Below are positions 35,143 to 45,129 of a stretch of 64,000 bases of DNA, one piece after another. Source of the DNA: Desertimonas sp963733085 (GTDB lineage Bacteria; Actinomycetota; Acidimicrobiia; Acidimicrobiales; Ilumatobacteraceae); assembly GCA_963733085.1 (NCBI GenBank), contig CAVTBY010000005.1, positions 124,001-188,000 on the forward strand, in the 5' to 3' direction. Under the pieces are notes generated by a model. It ran no database searches and was not told the DNA's origin. It saw nothing but the letters and a program-made list of their open reading frames with translations. The translations under genes and the position numbers were made by a program. Each line of letters starts with the position of its first letter. Within the stretch, counting starts at the first letter, position 1.

Positions 35143-36669
35143 ATGGCGGCTCAGAGGGAGTGGTTCGAGAAGGACTACTACCGCGTACTCGGCGTGTCCG
35201 ACACGGCGTCGCCGAAGGAGATCACGAAGGCGTACCGCAAGCTCGCCCGTGACCTCCATCCCGACCGCAATCCGAACAACGCCTCCGCCGAGGAGCGCTT
35301 CAAGGAGGTCTCGGCGGCGTACGACGTGCTCGGCGACGACGCCAAGCGCAAGGAGTACGACGAGGTCCGTCGGCTCGGCCCGATGGGCGGCGCGCCTGGT
35401 GGCGGCCGCGGTGGCGGAGGGTTCCGCTTCAACGTCAGCGACATGCAGGGTGGTGCCGGTGGCCTCGGCGACCTGTTCGGCGACCTGTTCGGGCGCGCCC
35501 GCGGCGGCCAGAGCGGGGCGGCGAGCGGCGTCGGTCCGCGTCGTGGCGAGGACGTCCGCGCCGAGCTGACGCTCGACTTCGCCGACGCCGCGTTCGGGAT
35601 GACGACGACGCTGCACTTGACCACCGACGCCCAGTGCGAGACCTGCCAAGGCAGCGGTGCCCGGCCGGGTACCTCGCCGAGGCTGTGCCCGGCGTGCGGC
35701 GGGCGCGGCGTCGTCGACGACAACCAGGGCCTGTTCTCGTTCTCGTCGCCGTGCCGCCGCTGCGGCGGGGCCGGGACGATCATCGAAGACCCCTGCCCGA
35801 CGTGCCAGGGCAGCGGCGTCGAGCAGCGCGCCCGCCAGGTGCAAGCGCGCATTCCGGCGGGCGTGAGCGACGGCCAGGTGATCCGCCTCAAGGGCCGCGG
35901 TGGCCCGGGGTTCAACGGCGGACCGCCTGGCGACCTGCTCGTCGAGATCCATGTCGCCCCCGATCCGCACTTCGGGCGCAACGGCCTCGATCTCACCGTC
36001 GCCGTGACGATCGACTTCTGGCAGGCCGCCCTCGGTGACGTCATCGGTGTGCCGACGCTGCGCGGCCCCGACGTCGTGCTACGCGTCAAGCCGGGCACGC
36101 AGGCGGGCAGCCGTCACCGGGTCAAGGGCAAGGGGATCGCTACCTCGAAGGGAACCGGCGACCTGATCGTCACGATCGACGTCGCCGTACCGAGGGAGCT
36201 GTCCCGCGATCAACGTGCCGCCGTCGAGGCGTTGCGCGACGCCAGCCGGGATGTAGGTGAAGGTATGACTGGCCGCCGGACCCGTGCGGTCTACGTCATC
36301 TCGGTGGCCGCCGAGCTGGCCGGGATGCATCCGCAGACGTTGCGCCAGTACGAGCGCCGTGGGCTGCTCAACCCGGCGCGGACGCAGGGTGGAAATCGCC
36401 GCTACTCCGACGAGGACATCGAGGTGTTGCGCCGCGTCGCCGAGCTCGCCTCGGAGGGTATGAACCTCGAAGGCATCCGCAGGGTCATGACGCTGGAGGC
36501 CGAGAACGCCCGGCTGCGCGACGAGCTGGCCGCCGCCACGGCCCACGCCCGCAACGCCCAGATCGAGGCCGAGCGCCGGCAGCGCCGCGATCTCGTCCCG
36601 CTGCGCCAGGCCGTCGCCGTGTTCGGCGATTCCCCCGAGTTCCTGCGCAAGCCGAACAAGCCAGTTTGA
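35143..36669 (+). CDS. dnaJ: DnaJ chaperone fused in frame to the HspR repressor
   Basis: ATG 35143 follows GAGGTGA. The J domain (EKDYYRVLGVSDTASPKEI, HPDRNP), a Gly-rich stretch, four CxxCxGxG zinc motifs (CETCQGSG, CPACGGRG, CRRCGGAG, CPTCQGSG) and the C-terminal client domains reach about residue 355. The frame continues through LSRDQRAAVEALRDASRDVG into MTGRRTRAVYVISVAAELAG, the start of a MerR-type HspR, with no stop between. Such genes are normally separate (dnaJ-hspR). This is a true fusion, or a read-through created by an indel at the junction (the +1 frame has a TAG at about 36253). An internal ATG could still give free HspR. Confidence 0.85.
   Translation: MAAQREWFEKDYYRVLGVSDTASPKEITKAYRKLARDLHPDRNPNNASAEERFKEVSAAYDVLGDDAKRKEYDEVRRLGPMGGAPGGGRGGGGFRFNVSDMQGGAGGLGDLFGDLFGRARGGQSGAASGVGPRRGEDVRAELTLDFADAAFGMTTTLHLTTDAQCETCQGSGARPGTSPRLCPACGGRGVVDDNQGLFSFSSPCRRCGGAGTIIEDPCPTCQGSGVEQRARQVQARIPAGVSDGQVIRLKGRGGPGFNGGPPGDLLVEIHVAPDPHFGRNGLDLTVAVTIDFWQAALGDVIGVPTLRGPDVVLRVKPGTQAGSRHRVKGKGIATSKGTGDLIVTIDVAVPRELSRDQRAAVEALRDASRDVGEGMTGRRTRAVYVISVAAELAGMHPQTLRQYERRGLLNPARTQGGNRRYSDEDIEVLRRVAELASEGMNLEGIRRVMTLEAENARLRDELAAATAHARNAQIEAERRQRRDLVPLRQAVAVFGDSPEFLRKPNKPV
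36265..36669 (+). CDS. hspR: HspR, MerR-family heat-shock repressor (3' part of the dnaJ reading frame)
   Basis: ATG 36265 sits after AGGTGAAGG, a plausible ribosome-binding site, giving 134 residues. YVISVAAELAGMHPQTLRQY and ERRGLLNPARTQGGNRRYSD form the winged helix-turn-helix; IEVLRRVAELASEGMNLEGI and a coiled coil with Arg-rich end follow. HspR binds HAIR sites with DnaK as co-repressor; both a perfect HAIR at 32538 and an imperfect one at 42166 are in this window. It may be made free, as a DnaJ fusion, or both. Confidence 0.88.
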   Translation: MTGRRTRAVYVISVAAELAGMHPQTLRQYERRGLLNPARTQGGNRRYSDEDIEVLRRVAELASEGMNLEGIRRVMTLEAENARLRDELAAATAHARNAQIEAERRQRRDLVPLRQAVAVFGDSPEFLRKPNKPV

Positions 36670-37454
36670 GTTACTCCGTCGCTGTCGCCGCCGTCGCGGC
36701 GATCGTTTCGCCGCCCGTCGACGGCCAGTTCGACTACCAGATCGGCGGCGACTACGTGCCACCGGTCGAGGTCGTCGTGGTCTCGCGGGATTGGTTCAGT
36801 GGCGAGCCACTCGCCGACGGATACTCGATCTGTTACGTCAACGCCTTCCAGACCCAGTCCGACGAGGACGGGGTCGATCGTCCCGACGAGCGGTCCAACT
36901 GGCCGTCCGACCTCGTCCTTTCGGAGCTCGGTGAAGATCCGAACTGGGGCGGCGAGTACCTCGTCGACATCAGCACCGCGGCCAAGCAGGTGGCGGCGCT
37001 CGCCCACCTCCGACCGATGATCGACACGTGTGTCGCGAAGGGGTTCCAGGCGGTCGAGTTCGACAACCTCGACTCGTGGACTCGATTCGACGGCACGAGT
37101 CTCGAGGGCGAGGTGCCGTTCGGTCAGGACGAGGCGGTGGCGTTCGCCGAACTGCTCGTCGATTACACGCATGACGTCGGACTCGCCGTGGGGCAGAAGA
37201 ACACCCCTCAGCTTGGTGCCGAGATCTCCCTCCGGTTGATCGGATTCGACTTCGCGATCGCCGAGGAGTGCGGCTTCTACGACGAATGTGAGGCGTACAC
37301 CGACGTCTTTGGCGACGACGTCATCGTCATCGAGTACACCGACGAAGGCTTCGCCGCGGCGTGCGAGCGCGTCGGGGAGTCGGTGTCTGTTGTGCTCCGC
37401 GACGTCGATGTCACCACCCCGGAGACGGCCACCTACGTCTACGACTCCTGCTGA
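36666..37454 (+). CDS. GH114-like endo-alpha-1,4-polygalactosaminidase family protein
   Basis: A 262-residue TIM-barrel protein with the GH114/TM1410-like pattern: FDYQIGGDYVPPVEVVVVSR, YSICYVNAFQTQSDED, WGGEYLVDIST, GFQAVEFDNLDSWTRFDG (probable catalytic acid in EFDN), GLAVGQKNTPQLG, FAIAEECGFYDECEAYTDVF and VIVIEYTDEGFAAACER. TTG 36666 overlaps the hspR stop. The first residues (SYSVAVAAVAAIVSPP) look like the end of a signal peptide, so the true N-terminus may be lost to a frame error. Position suggests co-transcription with the heat-shock operon. Confidence 0.75.
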   Translation: MSYSVAVAAVAAIVSPPVDGQFDYQIGGDYVPPVEVVVVSRDWFSGEPLADGYSICYVNAFQTQSDEDGVDRPDERSNWPSDLVLSELGEDPNWGGEYLVDISTAAKQVAALAHLRPMIDTCVAKGFQAVEFDNLDSWTRFDGTSLEGEVPFGQDEAVAFAELLVDYTHDVGLAVGQKNTPQLGAEISLRLIGFDFAIAEECGFYDECEAYTDVFGDDVIVIEYTDEGFAAACERVGESVSVVLRDVDVTTPETATYVYDSC

Positions 37455-37498
37455 CAAACCCGTTTGACGGCCCGACTGTCCTCGGCCACAGTCGGTCC

Positions 37499-38335
37499 AT
37501 GGCCATCGATCTCGCCGAGCACATCTTTGCCGCCCTCCCGGAGCTGCGTATCCACCCGACGGCGAAACGGATCCGCGCCTTCGTCGGCGGTGAGCCGATC
37601 ATCGACTCAACCGGGGCGCTGATCGTGTGGGAGCCGCGGCGGATCGTGCCGAGCTATGCCGTTCCCGTCGCCGACATCGCCGCGCCGCTGACCCCAGCGG
37701 CCGCCGAAGCCGCCGCTGAGGAGCAGGCGGTGCACGTCGGCGATCTGCCGCCGGTGCTCGATCCTCGAACCGGCTTCGCCTTCCACACCGTCGACGGTCA
37801 GTCGTTCGACATCGCTGCGACGACGGGCGCCCTCGCCAACGCCGCGTTCGTCGCCGACGATCCCGATCTCGACGGCTACGCCGTCATCGACTTCGACGCC
37901 TTCGACGAGTGGCGCGAGGAGGACGAACTGCTCGTCGCCCACGCCCGTGACCCGTTCGGGACGGTCGACACGCGTCGCAGCTCACGTCGAGTCGTCGTCG
38001 AGATCGCCGGCCAGACGGTTGCCGACACGACGCGATCGGTGATGCTGTTCGAGACCTTCCTACCGACTCGGTACTACCTGCCGCGCGAGGACGTCCGCAT
38101 GGATCTGCTCGAGCCGACGGATACGCACACGGCGTGTGCCTACAAGGGCGTTGCCTCGTACTGGTCGGCGCGTGTCGACGACCGGGTGGTCCGTGACGTC
38201 GCCTGGACCTACGAGGAGCCGCACAACTACGCGGCGGCGGTCGAGGGCATGATCTGCTTCTTCAATGAACGTGTCGACATCAGCGTCGACGGCGTGTCAA
38301 TCGAGCGTCCGCGCACTCCGTGGTCAGAGGGTTAG
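37499..38335 (+). CDS. DUF427 domain protein (two copies of the domain)
   Basis: A 278-residue protein from ATG 37499. DUF427-like segments occur twice: PTAKRIRAFVGGEPIIDSTG with VWEPRRIVPSYAVPVADI, and SRRVVVEIAGQTVADTTRSV with LFETFLPTRYYLPREDVRMD, ACAYKGVASYWSARV and WTYEEPHNYAAAVEGMICFF. The 'LP-x-x-RYY-P-x-x-DV', 'YKG-x-A-x-YW' and 'W-x-Y-x-x-P' motifs define the family. The biochemical function is unknown. Two terminator-like hairpins follow the stop. Confidence 0.9.
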   Translation: MAIDLAEHIFAALPELRIHPTAKRIRAFVGGEPIIDSTGALIVWEPRRIVPSYAVPVADIAAPLTPAAAEAAAEEQAVHVGDLPPVLDPRTGFAFHTVDGQSFDIAATTGALANAAFVADDPDLDGYAVIDFDAFDEWREEDELLVAHARDPFGTVDTRRSSRRVVVEIAGQTVADTTRSVMLFETFLPTRYYLPREDVRMDLLEPTDTHTACAYKGVASYWSARVDDRVVRDVAWTYEEPHNYAAAVEGMICFFNERVDISVDGVSIERPRTPWSEG

Positions 38336-38340
38336 CAAAG

Positions 38341-38361
38341 GGGGGAAGGAGACCTTCCCCC
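38341..38361. terminator. Hairpin terminator after the DUF427 gene
   Basis: Perfect 9-bp stem GGGGGAAGG / CCTTCCCCC with a 3-nt loop AGA, five bases past the stop codon. It is followed by TT rather than a full U-tract. Confidence 0.65.
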
Positions 38362-38386
38362 TTGGATCCCCCATCTTCGGGGCTCC

Positions 38387-38412
38387 GGACGGGCAGCAAA
38401 GCCTGCCCGTCC
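38387..38412. terminator. Second hairpin between convergent genes
   Basis: Perfect 9-bp stem GGACGGGCA / TGCCCGTCC with an 8-nt loop GCAAAGCC. The rest of 38413-38551 shows no gene. Confidence 0.6.
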
Positions 38413-38551
38413 TGCGCACCGAGATCACCTGCCTCGGTCAGTTCCTCACCGTCTGTTGAGGAAGAAGGTCGAGCTCCCCACTGCCCTTGAACTAGACCTG
38501 ACGACGTGTTCAACGTCCCCGCGACAGGTAAGCCCTAGCGACCCATCGTTT

Positions 38552-39151
38552 TCAGCGGCGGCAGACGAGGTGGGTGACCTCGGGCGTCCACCGGCCCGAG
38601 ACTGACGACCACGTGATCGGGCCGACGCCGTCGAACACCCGGACGTAGCTGGTGTCGATCACCACCGGGGCGATGTGCAGACGCAGCTCGTCGATCGACC
38701 CGGCGGCGAGGTACTCGTTGATCGTCGTGGCACCGCCGGCGATCGAGACGTTGCGGTCGCCGGCTGCCTCGCGGGAGCGCTCCAGCGCCTCCTCCGGCCC
38801 GCCGGTGACGAAGTGGAACGTCGTGCCGCCTTCCATCTCGACCGGCTCACGCTCAACGTGGGTGAGCACGTACACCGGCGCGTGGTAGGGCGGTTCCGGA
38901 CCCCACCAGCCGACCCAGTCGAGGTCCCATTCCCCGCGCCCGGGACTGAACATGTTGCGACCCATGATGAACGCGCCCGCCGCGAGGATGCCATCGAGCT
39001 CGCCGCGGTGCTCGTCGGCGTGGTCGAACATCCAGGAGTGGAGCGTGTCTCCATCCTCCACGCCGTCGCCGAACGGTTGGTCGAGGGATTGATTCGGCCC
39101 GGCCGAGTATCCGTCGAGCGAGATCCCGATGTCGCAGGTGACGATGCCCAT
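38552..39151 (-). CDS. Dihydrofolate reductase-fold protein (RibD C-terminal domain family)
   Basis: A 199-residue protein with the RibD_C/DHFR fold: MGIVTCDIGISLDGYSAGPN, ILAAGAFIMGRNMFSPGRGE, APVYVLTHVEREPVEMEGGT, VSIAGGATTINEYLAAGSID and LRLHIAPVVI. It is the free-standing 'dihydrofolate reductase family' type common in actinobacteria. It probably binds NADPH; the substrate is unknown. Convergent with the DUF427 gene. Confidence 0.88.
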   Translation of the reverse strand: MGIVTCDIGISLDGYSAGPNQSLDQPFGDGVEDGDTLHSWMFDHADEHRGELDGILAAGAFIMGRNMFSPGRGEWDLDWVGWWGPEPPYHAPVYVLTHVEREPVEMEGGTTFHFVTGGPEEALERSREAAGDRNVSIAGGATTINEYLAAGSIDELRLHIAPVVIDTSYVRVFDGVGPITWSSVSGRWTPEVTHLVCRR

Positions 39152-39188
39152 GTCAGTTCCGACTTTGCCAGACGCGACGATTCATCGG

Positions 39189-40076
39189 TCAACCCGCTCG
39201 CTTCCGAACCTCGTCGATGACCCACTGCAGGTGGACGCCGCGGTGGACATCGCAGGCGTGCGTTGCGACGCCGGCGTGGATCATCGCCGCCAACTCGTGG
39301 AGGAGCCCTGCGAAGCACTGTTCGGCGGCCGTTCGACGCGACGTGAGGACGACCCGGCCCGCATCGCCGTAGACGTCGAACTCGAGCACCGACGGATCGA
39401 TCGGCAGGCGCATCGACAGCACTGCCGTACTCACTGCACCGCCGTCGTGGGCGCTGATCACATGCCACAGGTCGGGTTCTGTGTAGCCCGCCGCGCTGAC
39501 CTCGACGATCGGGCCGAGGGCAGCGTCGAGGAGGTCGAAGATGTGCGGGCCGATGTCGAGGATCGACCCCTCCTCTTGGCGCCACGGCGATTCGGCATAC
39601 ATGCCGTCGAGCAGGGCGCCGGAGAGCCAGCGCGCCGTACCGCCGCTCCACGGCCCGCCAGCAGCGACTTCGGCGAGCCATTCGTTGGTTTCCGCCGCGA
39701 ACCGAAACGTCAGGACGACGATGCTGGCGACACCCGCCGCACCGACGGTGTCGGCGAGCCGCCGAGCGTCGTCGAGCGAGGCGGCGATCGGCTTTTCGAG
39801 GATCAGGTGACGGCCAGCCTCGGCGGCCACGGCGGCGAGTTCGGACTGCACGGTCGGTGGGACGGCGAAGGCGACGACATCGACGGCGCCGACCAGCGTG
39901 TCGAAGTCGTCGAAGGCGATCGTGCCGTTGGAGGCGGCGAGTTCGGCGGCGACGGTTCGGCGCCGCGTCCACACGCCGGCGAGCTCGAACTCCGGATGGC
40001 CGGCGAGGACGGGGCCGTGCACGCGTCGGGCCCAGGGTCCGCCGCCGACCAGTCCCACTCGTAGGCGTTCCGTCAT
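39189..40076 (-). CDS. Gfo/Idh/MocA family oxidoreductase
   Basis: A 295-residue NAD(P)-dependent dehydrogenase. Rossmann start LRVGLVGGGPWARRVHGPVL; DVVAFAVPPTVQSELAAVAA; and the family EKP motif in HLILEKPIAASLDDARRLAD; the second domain has LDIGPHIFDLLDAALG with the usual catalytic-region His. It is a single gene, divergent from ppk2 with only 19 bp between. The substrate, probably a sugar or cyclitol, is unknown. Confidence 0.88.
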   Translation of the reverse strand: MTERLRVGLVGGGPWARRVHGPVLAGHPEFELAGVWTRRRTVAAELAASNGTIAFDDFDTLVGAVDVVAFAVPPTVQSELAAVAAEAGRHLILEKPIAASLDDARRLADTVGAAGVASIVVLTFRFAAETNEWLAEVAAGGPWSGGTARWLSGALLDGMYAESPWRQEEGSILDIGPHIFDLLDAALGPIVEVSAAGYTEPDLWHVISAHDGGAVSTAVLSMRLPIDPSVLEFDVYGDAGRVVLTSRRTAAEQCFAGLLHELAAMIHAGVATHACDVHRGVHLQWVIDEVRKRAG

Positions 40077-40095
40077 CCGCCTAGCCTCCCACGTG

Positions 40096-40866
40096 ATGGC
40101 CGCGCCGACCCGACTCGATCAGCTCGACCTCTCGCAGCGGTTGGGGCGGCGCGAGTACGAACAGCGCGTCGAAACGGCGCAGCGGCGGTTGCTCCAACTG
40201 CGCCTCCATCTCGGCGGCGAGCTCGGCTCCGGCGAGATCGGGCCGGGCCTACTCGTCGTCCTCGAGGGACCCGATGCAGCTGGCAAGGGCGGCGCGATCA
40301 AGCGCATCGTCGAGAACCTCGATCCCCGCCACTACACCGTCAAGTCCTACGCGGCGCCGACCGCCGACGAGAAGCGCCACCACTTCCTCCGCCGCTTCTT
40401 CAGCGAGATCCCCGGACACGGCGGAATGTGCGTGTTCGACCGCAGCTGGTACGGACGGGTCCTCGTCGAGCGCGTCGAGGGCTACGCAACCGAGGAGCAA
40501 TGGCAGCGGGCGTACGAGGAGATCGTCGGGTTCGAGCGAACGCTCGTGCTCGAAGGCGTGATCCTCGTCAAGTTCTGGCTGCACATCAGCGATGACGAGC
40601 AGCTTGCCCGCTTCCGGCGCCGCGAATCCGACCCGCTCAAACGCTGGAAACTCACCGACGAGGATTGGCGCAACCGCGCCAAGAACCGCGCCTACGACGC
40701 CGCCGCCGAGGACGTGTTCGACCGCACCGATCACGAGCTCGCTCCCTGGGACGTGATCGCCGCCGAGCAGAAGCGCTTCGCTCGCGTTGCCGTCGTCGAA
40801 CGCCTCAACGAACGGATCGAGGCCGGAATGCGACGGTTTGGTACCGAAGTGCCCGACCGAGCGTGA
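40096..40866 (+). CDS. Polyphosphate kinase 2 family protein
   Basis: A 256-residue PPK2. Walker A is LEGPDAAGKGGAIKRIVENL (GPDAAGKGG, about 58-66); FDRSWYGRVLVERVEGYATE is the Walker B/lid region (about 114-133); HISDDEQLARFRRRESDPLK and RWKLTDEDWRNRAKNRAYDA complete the signature. It transfers phosphate between polyP and nucleotides (class I, ADP/GDP, is most likely by size). A -10-like TAGCCT at 40082-40087 precedes GTG 40093/ATG 40096. Confidence 0.92.
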   Translation: MAAPTRLDQLDLSQRLGRREYEQRVETAQRRLLQLRLHLGGELGSGEIGPGLLVVLEGPDAAGKGGAIKRIVENLDPRHYTVKSYAAPTADEKRHHFLRRFFSEIPGHGGMCVFDRSWYGRVLVERVEGYATEEQWQRAYEEIVGFERTLVLEGVILVKFWLHISDDEQLARFRRRESDPLKRWKLTDEDWRNRAKNRAYDAAAEDVFDRTDHELAPWDVIAAEQKRFARVAVVERLNERIEAGMRRFGTEVPDRA

Positions 40867-40915
40867 AAGGCTCGCCGAGTGCTGCTGTACGACCGCGAGT
40901 CAGGAGCATTGTGTC

Positions 40916-42050
40916 GTGAAGCTGACTAGGCGCTATAGCCGCGAAGAGCGCGCCGAGAGCATCTACCAGTACCTCGTCGTCGAGGTGCCGGCGGACGCCG
41001 CGGCGTTGGAGGTGACCCTCGAGTACGACCGCACGGAGACGGTCCTCGATCTCGGCCTGGTCGGGCCCGATCGGTTCTGCGGTTGGTCGGGATCGGAACG
41101 AACGACGCTCGTCGTCACCGAGCGGTGGGCCACGCCCGGCTACCTTCCCGGCGTCGTCGTCGGGCCGTGGCAGGTGGTCCTCGGGCTGTACCGCGTCGCT
41201 CCCGGCGGGGTCGACGTCGCCGTGCACGTCTCGACACCATCCGCGCCGCCCGCTGCGCCGGAGCCGCCGCCGGTCCCGCCGCCGCCGAGTCGTCCGCCCC
41301 GACGCGGCCTGCCCGCTGCGCCCGGTCACGAGTGGCTCGCCGCTGACTTTCACAGTCATACCGTCCACTCCGACGGGTCGTTGGAGATCGTCGAGCTCGC
41401 CGTCCGGGCGGCGGCGCGAGGTCTCGACCTCCTCGCCGTGACCGACCACAACACGGTCAGTCACCATTCGCACTTGGCCGGTGCCGGCGACCACGCTGGG
41501 ATCCTCCTCGTCCCCGGGCAGGAGGTGACGACCGACGTCGGCCACGCCAACTGCTTCGGTGACATCGGGTGGATCGACTTTCGTGACCCGCCGGACCGCT
41601 GGCAGGCCGAGGCGACCGAGCGCGGTGGGCTGATGGCGGTGAACCACCCGTGGGCGTGGGACTGCGCCTGGCGGATGCCGCTCGCTCGCCCCGCCGACCT
41701 CGTCGAGATGTGGCACTGGACGTGGGACCGGCGCGATACGGAGGCGCTCACCGATTGGCCGTCGTTCGGGCAGCGAGCGATCGGTGGCAGCGACTTCCAC
41801 CGACCGGGTTCCGATGGCGCAGCCAGGTGCCCCGACGACGTGGCTGGAGTGCGCCGACCGATCGGTCGAGGCCGTGCTCGAGGCGCTGCGCAACGGTCGT
41901 GTGGCGATCAGCGCCTCGCCCGACGGCCCTGTCCTCCTGCGCGACGGTGACGAGTTCATCCCGATCGACGACGACGGCTGCGAGCTCGTCACCGCCGGCG
42001 ACTCCGCCTGGCTCGTCGCCGACGGCTCGGTAGTCGCCTACTGCCCCTAA
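40916..42050 (+). CDS. PHP-domain metal-dependent phosphoesterase, one frameshift
   Basis: GTG 40916 follows CAGGAG. An N-terminal beta domain (VKLTRRYSREERAESIYQYL) and Pro-rich linker precede a PHP domain: LAADFHSHTVHSDGSLEIVE (HxH metal motif), LLAVTDHNTVSHHSHL, LLVPGQEVTTDVGHANCFGD, AVNHPWAW and IGGSDFHRPG. A missing base near 41820 breaks the frame after FHRPGSDGA; the next frame resumes QPGAPTTWLECADRSVEAVL and runs to the stop at 42050. All metal ligands lie before the break. Continuity of the motif order suggests sequence error. The substrate is unknown. Confidence 0.82.
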
Positions 42051-42070
42051 CTCATCAAAGTCTTCGCGGC

Positions 42071-42115
42071 CATCCGAGTGTTGGGTGGCGACCTGTCCGT
42101 CCCGAAACACTCGGA
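42071..42115. repeat. Palindromic element family B, copy 4
   Basis: CATCCGAGTGTT (42071-42082) pairs with AAACACTCGGA (42105-42115) around a loop with CGACCTGTCCGTC. The loop core ACCTGTCC is shared with copies 1 and 3 (in copy 3 as its complement). Single-arm version. Confidence 0.82.
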
Positions 42116-42165
42116 CTTGGCGAGCTGTTCGGCGTCAACTGACCCGGGCGGACGACCGAACAAAA

Positions 42166-42186
42166 GTTGATACGTATCGACTCAAG
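42166..42186 (+). promoter_or_regulatory. HAIR-like operator upstream of clpB
   Basis: The right half ACTCAAG (42180-42186) is perfect and the N7 spacing is kept. The left half GTTGATA keeps only the central TTGA of CTTGAGT. Since clpB is a known HspR target in actinobacteria, this is probably functional but weaker than the dnaK site. Confidence 0.8.
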
Positions 42187-42201
42187 TTTTTCGGACGTCG
42201 G

Positions 42202-42207
42202 TAGACT
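42202..42207 (+). promoter_or_regulatory. -10 hexamer TAGACT, leaderless clpB promoter
   Basis: TAGACT ends six bases before the clpB ATG; the HAIR-like site overlaps the expected -35 region. Confidence 0.55.
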
Positions 42208-42213
42208 TGGATC

Positions 42214-44697
<2,484 letters not shown>

Positions 44698-44722
44698 GCG
44701 TCTGCACGCACATCGACTTCTG

Positions 44723-44760
44723 CGTCACGACAAACGACGTCCGACGTCGTAGTCGTGACA
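44723..44760. terminator. Bidirectional hairpin between clpB and the VOC gene
   Basis: Nested inverted repeat: GTCACGA ... ACGACGT-CCG-ACGTCGT ... TCGTGAC, two 7-bp stems with short internal loops (CAA/AG). It is positioned between convergent stops at 44697 and 44768. Confidence 0.7.
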
Positions 44761-44767
44761 CAGAGCG

Positions 44768-45112
44768 TCAGGCGATTGCGGCCGACACCATGAACGCGTT
44801 GCCCTCGGTATCGACAACGTCGGCTAAACGGATGCCCTCTTCGGTGCGGTCCTCGGGGCCGGAGCGGACGGCGCCACCTGCGGCGACGATGTCCGCGCAC
44901 GCCGCGTCGACATCGTCAACCCGCAGCCCGAGTTGACCCACGCTCGACGCCCCGCCGCCGCCGTGCAGGGCGATCACGGTCGAGCCGGCGAGCAACTCAC
45001 TCCAGAACGGTGAGGTGCTGCGGATGTCCAGCCCGACGCCGTCACGCCAGAAAGCCACGGCGCGGTCCATGTCCTCGGCCGTCAACATCACCATCGTCTC
45101 GGTGATCTCCAT
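44768..45112 (-). CDS. VOC/glyoxalase superfamily protein
   Basis: A 114-residue vicinal-oxygen-chelate protein: MEITETMVMLTAEDMDRAVA, FWRDGVGLDIRSTSPFWSEL, VIALHGGGGASSVGQLGLRV and a closing DVVDTEGNAFMVS strand with the usual 'D-x-x-GN-x-F' motif. It is probably a metal-binding dioxygenase, isomerase or resistance-type protein; specificity is unknown. The start is ATG 45112, with a -10 TAGCCT seven bases upstream. Confidence 0.85.
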   Translation of the reverse strand: MEITETMVMLTAEDMDRAVAFWRDGVGLDIRSTSPFWSELLAGSTVIALHGGGGASSVGQLGLRVDDVDAACADIVAAGGAVRSGPEDRTEEGIRLADVVDTEGNAFMVSAAIA

Positions 45113-45119
45113 CAACCCA

Positions 45120-45125
45120 AGGCTA
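45120..45125 (-). promoter_or_regulatory. -10 hexamer TAGCCT, leaderless VOC gene promoter
   Basis: Minus-strand TAGCCT ends seven bases before ATG 45112. It lies in the 17-bp gap after the HisD-like gene stop. Confidence 0.5.
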
Positions 45126-45129
45126 ATTC

